A DNA stretch of 23,044 nucleotides from Muribaculaceae bacterium (lineage in GTDB: Bacteria > Bacteroidota > Bacteroidia > Bacteroidales > Muribaculaceae). The notes beneath the pieces are model-generated. The model was not told the origin of the DNA. It worked only from the letters and a program-made list of their open reading frames with translations, and made no database searches. Positions within the stretch are counted from its first letter, which is position 1. Each line of letters begins with the position of its first letter. Shown piece after piece: positions 14,554 to 22,962 of this stretch. Location of the stretch: NCBI GenBank assembly GCA_009775365.1, contig VSPM01000043.1, forward strand, positions 1 to 23,044. Reading direction: 5' to 3'. The translations under genes and the position numbers were made by a program.

Positions 14554-16710
14554 ATGAAGATTTATAAGACCAACGAAATCAAAAACATTGCCCTTATCGG
14601 ATCTAAGGGCTCGGGAAAAACCACACTTGCTGAGTCAATGCTCTTCGAGTGTGGAGTCATAAAACGTCGCGGCACAATTGATGCCGGCAACACCGTTTCC
14701 GACTATTTCCCGGTAGAGAAAGAATATGGCTATTCTGTATTCTCGACAGTTTTCAACGCTGAATTCAATGGCAAGAAACTCAATGTGATTGATTGTCCCG
14801 GAGCAGATGACTTCGTTGGCAACTCATATACAGCTCTTGGCGTGTGCGACACAGGAGTGATTGTGGTTGACTCTGAATATGGCGTGGAGGTAGGAACACA
14901 AAACATTTTCCGCACCACAGGAAAACTCAAAAAGCCCATACTTTTTGCCCTCAATCAGATTGATGGTGAAAAGGCTGACTATGATAATGTAATCGAGCAA
15001 CTTCGTGAGCACTTCGGCCCGAAAGTAATCGCTGTGCAGTATCCTATTGAAAGCGGCCCGAATTTCCACTCAATGATCGACGTTCTTCTTATGAAGAAAT
15101 ATGAGTGGGGACCTGACGGTGGAGTGCCTACAGTGACAGACATTCCCGAAGACCAGATGGAAAGAGCCAACGAGCTTCATAACGCTTTGGTTGAGGCTGC
15201 CGCTGAAAACGACGAGACTCTTATGGACAAATATTTCGAGCAAGGACATCTTACAGAAGACGAAATGCGCGAAGGAATCCGCAAGGGACTTATCGACCGA
15301 AGCATCTTCCCGGTGTTTATTGTCAGCGCATTGAAAGACATGGGCGTTCGCCGCATGATGGAATTCCTCGGAAATGTCTGCCCGTTCGTGTCAGATATGC
15401 CGGCTCCCGAAACCATCAATGGCGAAGAGGTTAAGCCCGATGCAAACGGCCCGCTCTCAGTGTTCTTCTTCAAGACTTCTGTTGAGCCACACATCGGCGA
15501 GGTGTCTTACTTCAAGGTTATGAGCGGCACACTCAAGGCCGGTGAAGACCTCGACAATGTGTCACGCGGCGGCAAAGAGCGTCTTGCGCAGATTTTCACA
15601 ATCTGTGGGCAGTTGCGAACACCTATCGAAAAACTTGAGGCCGGCGACATAGGCGCCGCAGTTAAGCTCAAAGATGTGCGCACAGGCAACACTCTGAATG
15701 AAAAGGGCTGCGAATATCAGTTTGATTTCATCAAATATCCCGCCCCCAAATATATCCGCGCTATTAAGCCGGTGACTGAAAGCGATGCTGAGAAACTCAT
15801 GAGCATACTCGTGAGAATGCACGAAGAAGACCCCACATGGATTGTGGAGCAGAGCAAGGAGCTGAAACAGACTCTTGTTAAGGGACAGGGAGAATTCCAT
15901 CTCCGCACACTCAAGTGGAGAATCGAAAATAATGAGAAACTCCCCATCGAGTTCACAGAACCCAAAATCCCTTACCGCGAAACTATCACCAAGGCTTCCC
16001 GCGCCGACTATCGCCATAAGAAACAGTCTGGTGGATCAGGACAGTTTGGCGAGGTTCATCTCATTATAGAGCCTTACACAGAGGGTATGCCCGAGCCTGA
16101 CACCTACAAGTTTGGCAACCAGGAGTTCAAACTTAATGTCAGAGACAAGCAGGAGATACCTCTCGAATGGGGCGGCAAGCTTGTAGTCTATAACTGCATC
16201 GTGGGCGGTGCAATTGATGCTCGCTTCATCCCGGCTATTGTGAAAGGTCTTATGGATCGCATGGAGCAAGGGCCGCTGACCGGTTCATATGCTCGCGACG
16301 TGAGAGTTATGATCTATGACGGCAAGATGCACCCGGTTGATTCAAATGAAATCTCATTCCGTCTCGCCGGACGCAACGCATTCTCGCAAGCATTCAAAAA
16401 TGCAAACCCCAAAATTCTGGAACCCGTATATGATGTGGAGGTATTCACACCGGGCGACACTATGGGCGACGTCATGAGTGACCTTCAGGGTCGTCGCGCC
16501 ATAATCATGGGCATGGAGTCTGACAACGGCATTGAAAAGCTCAATGCTAAAGTGCCTCTCAAAGAGATGGCATCCTACTCTACTTCACTAAGTTCAATCA
16601 CAGGAGGCCGCAGCTCATTCACAATGCAGTTCTCTTCATACGAGCTCGTTCCGGGCGACGTACAGGAGAAGTTGCTCAAAGAATATGCTGAGACCCAAGA
16701 AGAAGAATAA
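14554..16710 (+). CDS. fusA2: Elongation factor G paralogue (EF-G2-like)
   Basis: A 718-aa translation factor with the full EF-G domain order: G domain (1 to about 290), domain II, domain III, domain IV with SGGSGQFGEVHLIIEP, and domain V with GDTMGDVMSDLQGRR. The G domain is degenerate. The P-loop is GSKGSGKT (16-23) in place of AHIDAGKT, switch I has YGYSV where canonical EF-G has RGITI, and G3 is DCPGADDF (80-87) where EF-G has DTPGHVDF, so the catalytic His is Ala84. G4 is NQID instead of NKMD. In Bacteroides thetaiotaomicron a paralogue of this kind supports translocation without GTP hydrolysis, is induced by carbon limitation through the regulator Cur, and aids gut colonisation; I infer the same role here. 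The ATG at 14554 is preferred to 14512 because family proteins begin near IKNIALIG. Confidence 0.92.
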   Translation: MKIYKTNEIKNIALIGSKGSGKTTLAESMLFECGVIKRRGTIDAGNTVSDYFPVEKEYGYSVFSTVFNAEFNGKKLNVIDCPGADDFVGNSYTALGVCDTGVIVVDSEYGVEVGTQNIFRTTGKLKKPILFALNQIDGEKADYDNVIEQLREHFGPKVIAVQYPIESGPNFHSMIDVLLMKKYEWGPDGGVPTVTDIPEDQMERANELHNALVEAAAENDETLMDKYFEQGHLTEDEMREGIRKGLIDRSIFPVFIVSALKDMGVRRMMEFLGNVCPFVSDMPAPETINGEEVKPDANGPLSVFFFKTSVEPHIGEVSYFKVMSGTLKAGEDLDNVSRGGKERLAQIFTICGQLRTPIEKLEAGDIGAAVKLKDVRTGNTLNEKGCEYQFDFIKYPAPKYIRAIKPVTESDAEKLMSILVRMHEEDPTWIVEQSKELKQTLVKGQGEFHLRTLKWRIENNEKLPIEFTEPKIPYRETITKASRADYRHKKQSGGSGQFGEVHLIIEPYTEGMPEPDTYKFGNQEFKLNVRDKQEIPLEWGGKLVVYNCIVGGAIDARFIPAIVKGLMDRMEQGPLTGSYARDVRVMIYDGKMHPVDSNEISFRLAGRNAFSQAFKNANPKILEPVYDVEVFTPGDTMGDVMSDLQGRRAIIMGMESDNGIEKLNAKVPLKEMASYSTSLSSITGGRSSFTMQFSSYELVPGDVQEKLLKEYAETQEEE

Positions 16711-16740
16711 TTCACCTAACCTTAGCCACTAACACTTGTG

Positions 16741-16774
16741 AGAGGGACGATCAATAGGTCGCCCCTCTATTTTT
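16741..16774 (+). terminator. fusA2 terminator 1
   Basis: AGAGGGACGATC (16741-16752) pairs with GGTCGCCCCTCT (16757-16768), with one mismatch and one G-U, and is followed by ATTTTT. It begins 31 bp after the fusA2 stop. Confidence 0.7.
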
Positions 16775-16799
16775 ATGACATTATATATAATGCAGAAGA

Positions 16800-16845
16800 A
16801 AAAGCAGGATGCGGCCGATTCACATCGACCGCATCCTTTGTTTTT
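16800..16845. terminator. Strong hairpin with T-tracts on both strands
   Basis: GGATGCGG-C-CGAT (16807-16819) pairs with ATCG-A-CCGCATCC (16824-16836), then TTTGTTTTT on the plus strand. The minus strand also ends in TGCTTTTTCTT, so it could stop transcription in either direction. It is the second terminator after fusA2, or the end of a minus-strand transcript (see the element at 16854). Confidence 0.65.
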
Positions 16846-16853
16846 CCATAATA

Positions 16854-17049
16854 CTTTCTAACTAACCTAACATCATGAAACGATTTTCTATATATAATAC
16901 AATCCAAAGTGTTGTTTTGTTTACTGCGCAGAAATAATTTTTCAAATTTTACTGATTTTCTGAGGTCGCCTCCTTAACGATTTATCATATAAGCCATCCT
17001 ACACATAATATATAATTTGGATTTTCAAATCAATATATCTACAAATAAA
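16854..17049. other. Intergenic segment with sRNA-leader-like stretch
   Basis: 16854-16880 reads CTTTCTAACTAACC followed by TAACATCATGAAA. It resembles the leader of the two repeats (CTTTCTGTTAACC, then a block ending CTAATACCATGAAA), again next to a hairpin with a minus-strand T-run. There is no TAnnTTTG box at the matching position: the nearest is ACACTTTG about 30 bp further out. The remaining ~170 bp are A/T-rich and show nothing I can interpret. Confidence 0.3.
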
Positions 17050-17095
17050 AACAGACGAAGCAAACTCTATTAAATGTTTGCATCGTCTGTTTTAT
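17040..17095 (-). terminator. glgP operon terminator
   Basis: On the minus strand AACAGACGATGCAAAC (17091-17076) pairs with GTTTGCTTCGTCTGTT (17065-17050), with one mismatch, closing a 10-nt loop and running into TTTTATTTG. The plus strand also has TTTTATC after the hairpin, so it may act both ways. Confidence 0.75.
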
Positions 17096-17142
17096 CTATT
17101 TATGAAACCGGACAGTCTCTAATCTGTCGGCATATATATTAG

Positions 17143-19710
17143 TTAGAACCAGCGAGAGTAAGCGAAGTCCTGACGATGAGGGAGCGCAGGATTATTAGGA
17201 TACATGCGAAGTGAATAACGGAATGTGCCGGCATTCTCCACTTTGCTCTTGAGCTCGTAGGTGTAGACTCCGCCATCCTTCTTCACAATCTTCAGAGGTT
17301 CAGTGCCGACAAACTCGCTTTCGCCGTCGTGGTCGCGATATTTTACAACCTCAACTCCGATAGAATCTCCAAGACCCTTTGTGTCGATCACACACTTCAC
17401 ATCGATAGGATTACCGGTGCGGATTGCAGACTTGCCCACAAAACCATCGTTTACATCCACGCTCAGGATTTCAACCTGATTCCACTTAGAGGCAACCTCC
17501 TCTTTCCAGGCCACGATTTCGCGAGCCTTGGCATAATTACCCTTCTTGAGCTCGGCGGCACGTTTTGCTTCGGGAGCATAAAGACGTGAAATATAATCAT
17601 CGAGCTGACGCTTCATAGTGAAATGAGGCGCGATGTGGCCGATTGAACGCTTGATGCGGTCGATCCATTCAGGGCTGTAGCCTTTATAGTTCTTCTTGAA
17701 ATATAGAGGAACTATTTCATTTTCGAGCATTGAATAGATTGTGGCAGCGTCAAGACGGTCTTGCTGCGACTGGTCTGTGTATGTTCTCTTGTCGGTGAGC
17801 GCCCAGCCTGCAAGTTCATCAAACTTGTAGCCTTCATACCACCAGCCATCAAGCACAGAGAAATTGAGCACGCCGTTCATCTCGGCCTTTTCGCCTGATG
17901 TGCCGGAAGCCTCAAGCGGACGGGTCGGGGTATTGAGCCAGATGTCAACACCGGTCACAAGGCGTTTTGCAACTATCATGTTGTAGTCCTCAAGGAATAT
18001 AATCTTACCGAGGAACTGCGGCATCTTTGAAATCTCAGCAATGCGCTTGATCAGGCCCTGGCCAGCTCCGTCGGCAGGGTGCGCCTTTCCGGAGAAGATG
18101 AACTGAACAGGATATTTGTCGTTGTTCACAATCTTTGCAAGACGGTCGAGGTCTGTGAAAAGAAGGTGTGCACGCTTATAAGTGGCAAAACGACGTGCGA
18201 AACCAATGATAAGCGCATTGGGGTTGATTCTCTCAAGAATATTGACCACTGCACCCGGATCACCCTGGTTCTTCAGCCATTTCTCCTTGAAGTCTTTCTT
18301 GACGAAGTTGATAAACTTGTTTTTCAAAGTCATTCTCATGTTCCAGATTTCTTCATCGGGAACATTGAAAATACCCTTCCATGCATCAGGATTGCTCTGG
18401 TCTTCAAACATTTTTTCGCCAAGGTTCTGCATATAGAATGACTTCCATTCAGAAGCAGCCCATGTGGGCATATGCACGCCGTTGGTCACATATTTCACAT
18501 GAGACTCAGCAGGCCCGTAGCCTTTCCATACTCCGGCAAACATCTTCTTGGAAACCTCTCCGTGCAGCCAGCTCACGCCGTTTGCCTCCTGGCATGTGTT
18601 AAGCGCGAACACGCTCATGGAGAAACGCTCCGGAGTGTCGGGGTTCTCACGGCCCATGTTGATGAGGTCATTCCATGAGATGCCAAGTTTGGCGGGATAC
18701 TCGCCGAGATACTTGCCAAGAAGACTCTCCTCGAAATAGTCATGGCCGGCAGGAACCGGAGTGTGAACAGTGTAGAGAGAACTTGCACGCACCACTTCAA
18801 GAGCCACATTGAAGGGAAGATTCTCCTTCTGAACGTAGTCAACAAGACGCTGGAGATTAAGAAGAGCGGCATGGCCCTCATTTGCATGATATATGTCAGT
18901 ATGAATTCCAAGACGGTTGAGCATATAGATGCCGCCGATGCCAAGAAGATATTCCTGCTTCATGCGGTTCTCCCAGTCGCCGCCATAGAGTTTATGAGTG
19001 ATCGGGCGGTCATACTCGGAATTCATATCAAAGTCTGTGTCGAGAAGATAGAGATTCATGCGGCCCACGTTCACGCGCCACACATGGCAATAGATCATGC
19101 GGCCCGGGAACGGCACCTCAAGAATCATCGGCTGGCCATCCTCACCGAGAACCGGCTCAATAGGAAGCTGGTCAAAATTCTGAGGTTCGTAGTTGGCGAT
19201 CTGCTGTCCGTCGATTGAAAGAGACTGCGCGAAATAACCATATCTGTAAAGGAAGCCGACTGCTGTCATTGGCACGCAACTGTCTGAAGCCTGCTTGATA
19301 TAGTCACCGGCAAGCACGCCAAGACCACCGGAATATATCTTTAAACAATTGCAAAGGCCATATTCCATAGAGAAATATGCCACAGAGGGAATGTCGTTGC
19401 GCATGGGCTTTGCCATATATTCCTTAAATGCCGCATACACACCGTTAATTCTCTCCATCATGTTTTCATCAGCAAGAACCTCGTTGAGGCGGGCAGAGCT
19501 GATCTGCTGCAGAAGCATCACAGGGTTTTCACCAACCTTGCGCCATAGGCCATGATCAAGGTCGCGGAAAAGATTCTTACCTTCGCTGTTCCACACCCAC
19601 CATAGGTTTTTAGACAGTTCCTCAAGCGGCTTCAACTCCTTAGGAAGTTCTGCGCTCACTGTGAGGTTACGCCACACGGGCTCATTTGTATTGCTAACCT
19701 GAAGTTTCAT
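17143..19710 (-). CDS. glgP: Alpha-glucan (glycogen) phosphorylase, GT35
   Basis: Releases glucose-1-phosphate from glycogen or maltodextrin. At 855 aa it is the bacterial form with an N-terminal DUF3417 domain (about 10-115: PKELKPLEELSKNLWWVWNS). Catalytic-domain signatures follow: VAYFSMEYGLCN with the glycine-rich GGLGVLAGDY; HANEGHAALL; YVTNGVHMPTW; GFARRFATYKRAHLLF; and FSGKAHPADGAGQ. The PLP lysine is in EASGTSGEKAEMNG. The C-terminal ~120 residues form a beta-rich extension ending YPNNPALPHRQDFAYSRWF. It starts 33 bp after the glycogen synthase stop, so the two are almost certainly one transcript coupling synthesis and breakdown of storage glucan. A strong hairpin terminator follows. 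Confidence 0.95.
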   Translation of the reverse strand: MKLQVSNTNEPVWRNLTVSAELPKELKPLEELSKNLWWVWNSEGKNLFRDLDHGLWRKVGENPVMLLQQISSARLNEVLADENMMERINGVYAAFKEYMAKPMRNDIPSVAYFSMEYGLCNCLKIYSGGLGVLAGDYIKQASDSCVPMTAVGFLYRYGYFAQSLSIDGQQIANYEPQNFDQLPIEPVLGEDGQPMILEVPFPGRMIYCHVWRVNVGRMNLYLLDTDFDMNSEYDRPITHKLYGGDWENRMKQEYLLGIGGIYMLNRLGIHTDIYHANEGHAALLNLQRLVDYVQKENLPFNVALEVVRASSLYTVHTPVPAGHDYFEESLLGKYLGEYPAKLGISWNDLINMGRENPDTPERFSMSVFALNTCQEANGVSWLHGEVSKKMFAGVWKGYGPAESHVKYVTNGVHMPTWAASEWKSFYMQNLGEKMFEDQSNPDAWKGIFNVPDEEIWNMRMTLKNKFINFVKKDFKEKWLKNQGDPGAVVNILERINPNALIIGFARRFATYKRAHLLFTDLDRLAKIVNNDKYPVQFIFSGKAHPADGAGQGLIKRIAEISKMPQFLGKIIFLEDYNMIVAKRLVTGVDIWLNTPTRPLEASGTSGEKAEMNGVLNFSVLDGWWYEGYKFDELAGWALTDKRTYTDQSQQDRLDAATIYSMLENEIVPLYFKKNYKGYSPEWIDRIKRSIGHIAPHFTMKRQLDDYISRLYAPEAKRAAELKKGNYAKAREIVAWKEEVASKWNQVEILSVDVNDGFVGKSAIRTGNPIDVKCVIDTKGLGDSIGVEVVKYRDHDGESEFVGTEPLKIVKKDGGVYTYELKSKVENAGTFRYSLRMYPNNPALPHRQDFAYSRWF

Positions 19711-19743
19711 TATAAAAGTTATTGAAATTTTCTTGTTCTGTTA

Positions 19744-21408
19744 TTATTTTATACGGGCATCACGGCGCTCTTCGGCCACTTTAAATGCCTCGTCATATGC
19801 TGAAATAAAATATTTCCAATCCGCCTTTTCTGCTGTGGCTGACGCCGCGTCGCGAGCAGTTTTAACCTCGCTCTCAGAAGAATTGGAATATGCCTCAAGC
19901 TGATTCCCGATCTCTGCCACAGCCTCGCAGTAATTTGAATCGGTGCGACCTATCACCTTCACTCCGCAATCCATTATAGAATTCGTAAAATTGGAGAGGA
20001 TCCACTGCCCGAAACCGCTTTTATCGGTTGTGACCGTAGGCACACCGAAAGCGACACTCTCAAGCGGAGTATATCCCCAAGGTTCATAATATGAAGCGAA
20101 GACTGTTATGTCGATTGCAGGGAGGATGTCGTAATATGAGACATTCACTATTCCATCGCCACCATCAAGATAACAAGGCACATACACCACGTCAACCGAG
20201 CCATGCAGTCTGCCCTCGCACTCCAGCGAACGAATCCGGCAGGCTATCGAGTCTGAGTCTTCGTTATTGAGTCGGTGAGTAAGATAGTCGGGAGACAACG
20301 CGCCTTCGCCACCTTTTGCCATGGCATCTTTAAGACTTTCAAAAGGCTCTTTCACCCATGCAGGCACGAGCACCAAAGCGAGCACACTCTTACCGGGCGT
20401 GCGCTTGTCAAGGTCGGACAATGCATCAAGAAACAGGTCAAGACCTTTGTTTCTATATTCATTTCTTCCTGATGTTGCCACAATCATAGTGTCGTCGGCA
20501 AACTTCTTGCCTTTCAGAGCAGAGGCAATATCAAGGATTGTTTTCCTTCCTTCTGAACGCAAACGCGCATATTTCTTTTCCTCAGGAACGAAATCCGGCT
20601 CAAAGCCGTTAGGAGTGACCACCTGAGGGCGAATGTCGAGCAGCTGCTCGCATTCACGGGCTGTCACCTCACTCACAGCAGTGAAGCAGTCAGCATTATG
20701 TGCCGCTGTTTTTTCAAGAGAATGCTTTGCCTCCATGTTGAGTTCTCTTGCCATCTGGTCGCCGTTATATCCGGTGAAATAATCATACAGTGGCTTGCCA
20801 TTGCCACAAATGCTCCTTCCTATGCTTGTGGCGTGAGTGGTAAAGACAGTGGCGGCCTCAGGCATGTTGTGCTTTAAGTAAAGCAGCCCCATTGCTGTGG
20901 TCCATTCGTTGAAGTGAGCCACCACGTTATTCCCTTTCACATTGAGATGCCGGGCCAGAGCCTGCATAACTATTGCCGTTGCCACGGCAAATGCGCATCC
21001 CTCATGATAGTCGCCATAGGCGTGCATGGAATCCACTCCGAAATTCTCCCACATTTGGCCAAAAATCTCGTTAAGATGCTCATACACCCCCTCGAATTTC
21101 ACGAGAACCACCTGCGGAGAACCGGGGATATCCCATCTTCCCACTCTTATTGTGATTCCATACGGGAGTTTAAGACGCGATGACGCTTGCTTGAGAAGAG
21201 TTTTGCGCTCTATGAAATAAGGTGACGGAGTGTCTTCTGTCCAGACATCCGGGCCTATGAATACCAACTTATCTCCGAATTTTTCCTGTAAAACGCGTGC
21301 CTTAGTAGAGAGAACCGTATAAATTCCTCCTATTTTATTGCATACTTCCCAACTTGTCTCCAAAAGGAGACCAATCTTGTCGCGTTCAAGTCGCTTGACC
21401 TTCTGCAT
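19744..21408 (-). CDS. Glycogen synthase, GT3 (animal/fungal-like) type
   Basis: A 554-aa cytoplasmic glucosyltransferase extending alpha-1,4-glucan. It opens with ETSWEVCNKIGGIYTVLSTKA, the GT3 form of the nucleotide-sugar loop found in eukaryotic GYS enzymes, not the KTGGL of bacterial GlgA (GT5). Also visible are AHFNEWTTAMGLLYLK, FTTHATSIGRSICG, VTPNGFEPDF, the phosphate-contact region VATSGRNEYRNKGLDLFLDAL, and the EX7E motif in YEPWGYTPLESVAFG. Bacteroidales commonly carry this GT3 enzyme. It is first in a two-gene operon with the phosphorylase. Upstream lie a TAnnTTTG promoter box and an 18-bp palindrome. The donor (UDP- or ADP-glucose) cannot be decided from sequence. Confidence 0.94.
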   Translation of the reverse strand: MQKVKRLERDKIGLLLETSWEVCNKIGGIYTVLSTKARVLQEKFGDKLVFIGPDVWTEDTPSPYFIERKTLLKQASSRLKLPYGITIRVGRWDIPGSPQVVLVKFEGVYEHLNEIFGQMWENFGVDSMHAYGDYHEGCAFAVATAIVMQALARHLNVKGNNVVAHFNEWTTAMGLLYLKHNMPEAATVFTTHATSIGRSICGNGKPLYDYFTGYNGDQMARELNMEAKHSLEKTAAHNADCFTAVSEVTARECEQLLDIRPQVVTPNGFEPDFVPEEKKYARLRSEGRKTILDIASALKGKKFADDTMIVATSGRNEYRNKGLDLFLDALSDLDKRTPGKSVLALVLVPAWVKEPFESLKDAMAKGGEGALSPDYLTHRLNNEDSDSIACRIRSLECEGRLHGSVDVVYVPCYLDGGDGIVNVSYYDILPAIDITVFASYYEPWGYTPLESVAFGVPTVTTDKSGFGQWILSNFTNSIMDCGVKVIGRTDSNYCEAVAEIGNQLEAYSNSSESEVKTARDAASATAEKADWKYFISAYDEAFKVAEERRDARIK

Positions 21409-21432
21409 ATTCTTGAGTTATCTTTTTTACCT

Positions 21433-21450
21433 TAAATAAGGCCTTATTTA
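21433..21450. promoter_or_regulatory. 18-bp perfect palindrome in glycogen operon leader
   Basis: TAAATAAGGCCTTATTTA is fully self-complementary. It lies 24 bp upstream of the glycogen synthase ATG and about 40 bp downstream of the predicted transcript start. As DNA it could be a dimeric repressor site; as RNA it would fold to a 7-bp hairpin with a GGCC loop near the ribosome site. Confidence 0.6.
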
Positions 21451-21496
21451 CCTTATAAATTACCGCTAAGCATAGCGTAATTATATCCTGCGAGCG

Positions 21497-21504
21497 CAAA
21501 ATTA
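21497..21504 (-). promoter_or_regulatory. Glycogen operon promoter -7 box (TAATTTTG)
   Basis: The minus strand reads TAATTTTGCGC, matching TAnnTTTGC. The predicted start near 21492 gives a leader of about 85 nt. The leader carries a short hairpin CGCTATGCTTAGCG and the palindrome at 21433-21450. Confidence 0.55.
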
Positions 21505-21550
21505 CAAAAAATCACACACATAGCCAAGTATTCGGCTCTAAAATCGCATA

Positions 21551-21595
21551 AAACACACGGTTCACCTCTTTTATTTTGAAGCGAACCGCGTGTTT
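21551..21595 (-). terminator. Terminator after the DUF3127 gene
   Basis: On the minus strand AAACACGCGGTTC (21595-21583) pairs with GAACCGTGTGTTT (21563-21551). One pair is G-U on this strand but an A-C mismatch on the other. A short T-run follows. A second hairpin-like pair (ACGACGTC/GACGTCGT, about 21608-21640) lies between it and the stop codon. Confidence 0.6.
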
Positions 21596-21642
21596 TAACA
21601 ATATTTTACGACGTCACCTCCCTTAAAAGGGGACGTCGTCTG

Positions 21643-22089
21643 TCAGAAAGGGAGATCTTCTTCTGCTCCGCCGGGCTGGCTGAATGTGGGCTGAGGCGCC
21701 GCGCCAAACGGGGCTGCACCGGGAGCCGCATAACCATCCTGAGGGGCCGCGCCATATGAAGGCTGAGATTCCATGCCATATCCCGGAGATGCGGCAGGAG
21801 CTCCTTGAGGATAACCTTGTGGAACATAGTCGCGAGCCTGATATACACTCACGTCGGTGTACCATTTGCCATTAAACTCACGACTCTCTAAATCGAAGGA
21901 GAGCACATAGTCCTTGCCCGGCTCAAGACGGATTGTGTCTACACGGTCGCCAAAAATGTGAAATTTCACTTTGCGGGGATAAGAGCCAAATGTTTCAAGA
22001 ACCCATTCTTTCTTTTTCCAGGGTTTGCCGGCTTTCGACGTTCCGGTCTGGAGGGGAAGATCCAGTATTATTCTTCCTTCTATTTCCAT
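21643..22089 (-). CDS. DUF3127 OB-fold protein with SSB-like C-terminal tip
   Basis: A 148-aa protein. Residues 1 to about 88 match the DUF3127 domain: MEIEGRIILDLPLQTGTSKA, KKKEWVLETFGSYPRKVKFHIFG, SFDLESREFNGKWYTDV. This is a small beta-barrel of the OB/SSB-like kind found in Bacteroidetes. A low-complexity linker rich in Pro, Gly, Ala, Tyr and Gln follows (about 90-140), and the protein ends GGAEEDLPF. Linker plus acidic D-L-P-F tip mirrors bacterial SSB (DDDIPF), the tail that recruits replication and repair proteins. A nucleic-acid role is therefore likely but unproven, and it is not canonical SSB. The frame is open to 22155, but DUF3127 begins at MEIEGRI, so the ATG at 22089 is used. 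A near-consensus promoter box lies at 22184-22191. Confidence 0.85.
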   Translation of the reverse strand: MEIEGRIILDLPLQTGTSKAGKPWKKKEWVLETFGSYPRKVKFHIFGDRVDTIRLEPGKDYVLSFDLESREFNGKWYTDVSVYQARDYVPQGYPQGAPAASPGYGMESQPSYGAAPQDGYAAPGAAPFGAAPQPTFSQPGGAEEDLPF

Positions 22090-22183
22090 AATTATTCTTT
22101 GTTGATGTGTTCGCTTGTTTATTCTTTGTGAATCACGGGACAAAGGGCACGACACTCCCCTATTCCGCCTCGAAATCTGACTG

Positions 22184-22191
22184 CGAAGTTA
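22184..22191 (-). promoter_or_regulatory. DUF3127 gene promoter -7-like box (TAACTTCG)
   Basis: The minus strand reads TTTGTAACTTCGCAG, one base from TAnnTTTG. The predicted start near 22180 gives a ~90-nt leader. The same TTCG variant occurs upstream of hemW. Confidence 0.4.
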
Positions 22192-22251
22192 CAAATTTTA
22201 AGCCGATTTTCCAAATATACTCTTAATCTTAATCTAAAAACTGCTCATTTT

Positions 22252-22962
22252 TCATTTGCCGGCCAAATCCTGCCCGTTGTCTGTCCACCCGTTCTCCGAC
22301 CTGGCTATCCGCCTTGCGTCAGAAGTGTTTATTATCAGCGGGACTGTCTCCACCACCACATTGCTTGTGTCAAGCCCCATTGCTTTCTCGTCTGAAATCG
22401 AAATCTTCCTTATCAAGGCGTGACACTTCATAAGCATCGACGCCGTTTTGCCACATGTGCTTGAAGGTGAAAATATTCTATGCAAAATTATGAATTTGAA
22501 ATTGCCGGGAATCCCACGCTTGCGCAATGACGGATAACTGCTTGTGAGATTCATTTTGCCATCTGCCACAAGGTCTTCAACTATCTGCCTGAGATAGACA
22601 GTTATTTTGGGCTCGACTTTAAATCCCATCCTCACCTTGATTTCATACATGGTGTCGGGCACTATTATGTCTACATCATATTCGAGTGTGTAGGGATCGT
22701 CGGCATATTCCGGATTGATAATAAAATAATGGTCCGCTCTTTTGGGCTCCTTGTTTATTATAGAATACATCAGCTTGCTCTCAACCTCTCCCCTCTTGCG
22801 GCTGCGGCTGAAATAAACCACATTTGAAGAATATTCGGGAATCTCCTTGTTATTCTTTAAATCCGTAATAATTCCGGCATAATCTGCAAGACAGCGATAT
22901 TCTACAAACGTGCCTCTGATTTCGGTTGCCTTTCGCCATACAATCATTGTTAATGCCACCAC
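22252..22962 (-). CDS. kup: KUP-family potassium transporter, C-terminal part (frame closed upstream)
   Basis: The 236-aa frame begins at a GTG. It covers one hydrophobic segment (ELAFIAGVVALTMIVW when read slightly further upstream) and the complete cytoplasmic C-terminal domain of KUP/HAK/KT potassium symporters: EIRGTFVEYRCLADYAG, EYSSNVVYFS, KRADHYFIINPEYADDPYTLEY, FKVEPKITVYLRQIVEDLV and KAMGLDTSNVVVETVPLII. Whole KUP proteins exceed 600 aa with about 12 membrane helices before this domain. Those should lie to the right, but this frame meets TAA at 22998-22996 and TGA nine bases further. The gene is therefore frameshifted (real or an assembly error), or only its tail remains. Only about 80 bp are visible beyond the GTG, too little to tell. 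Confidence 0.75.
   Translation of the reverse strand: MVALTMIVWRKATEIRGTFVEYRCLADYAGIITDLKNNKEIPEYSSNVVYFSRSRKRGEVESKLMYSIINKEPKRADHYFIINPEYADDPYTLEYDVDIIVPDTMYEIKVRMGFKVEPKITVYLRQIVEDLVADGKMNLTSSYPSLRKRGIPGNFKFIILHRIFSPSSTCGKTASMLMKCHALIRKISISDEKAMGLDTSNVVVETVPLIINTSDARRIARSENGWTDNGQDLAGK

Noticed and set aside
16790..16860. A 23-codon frame starting MQKKKQDAADSHRPHP
   Set aside because: It lies across a perfect terminator hairpin, and the hairpin explains the sequence better than a peptide does.
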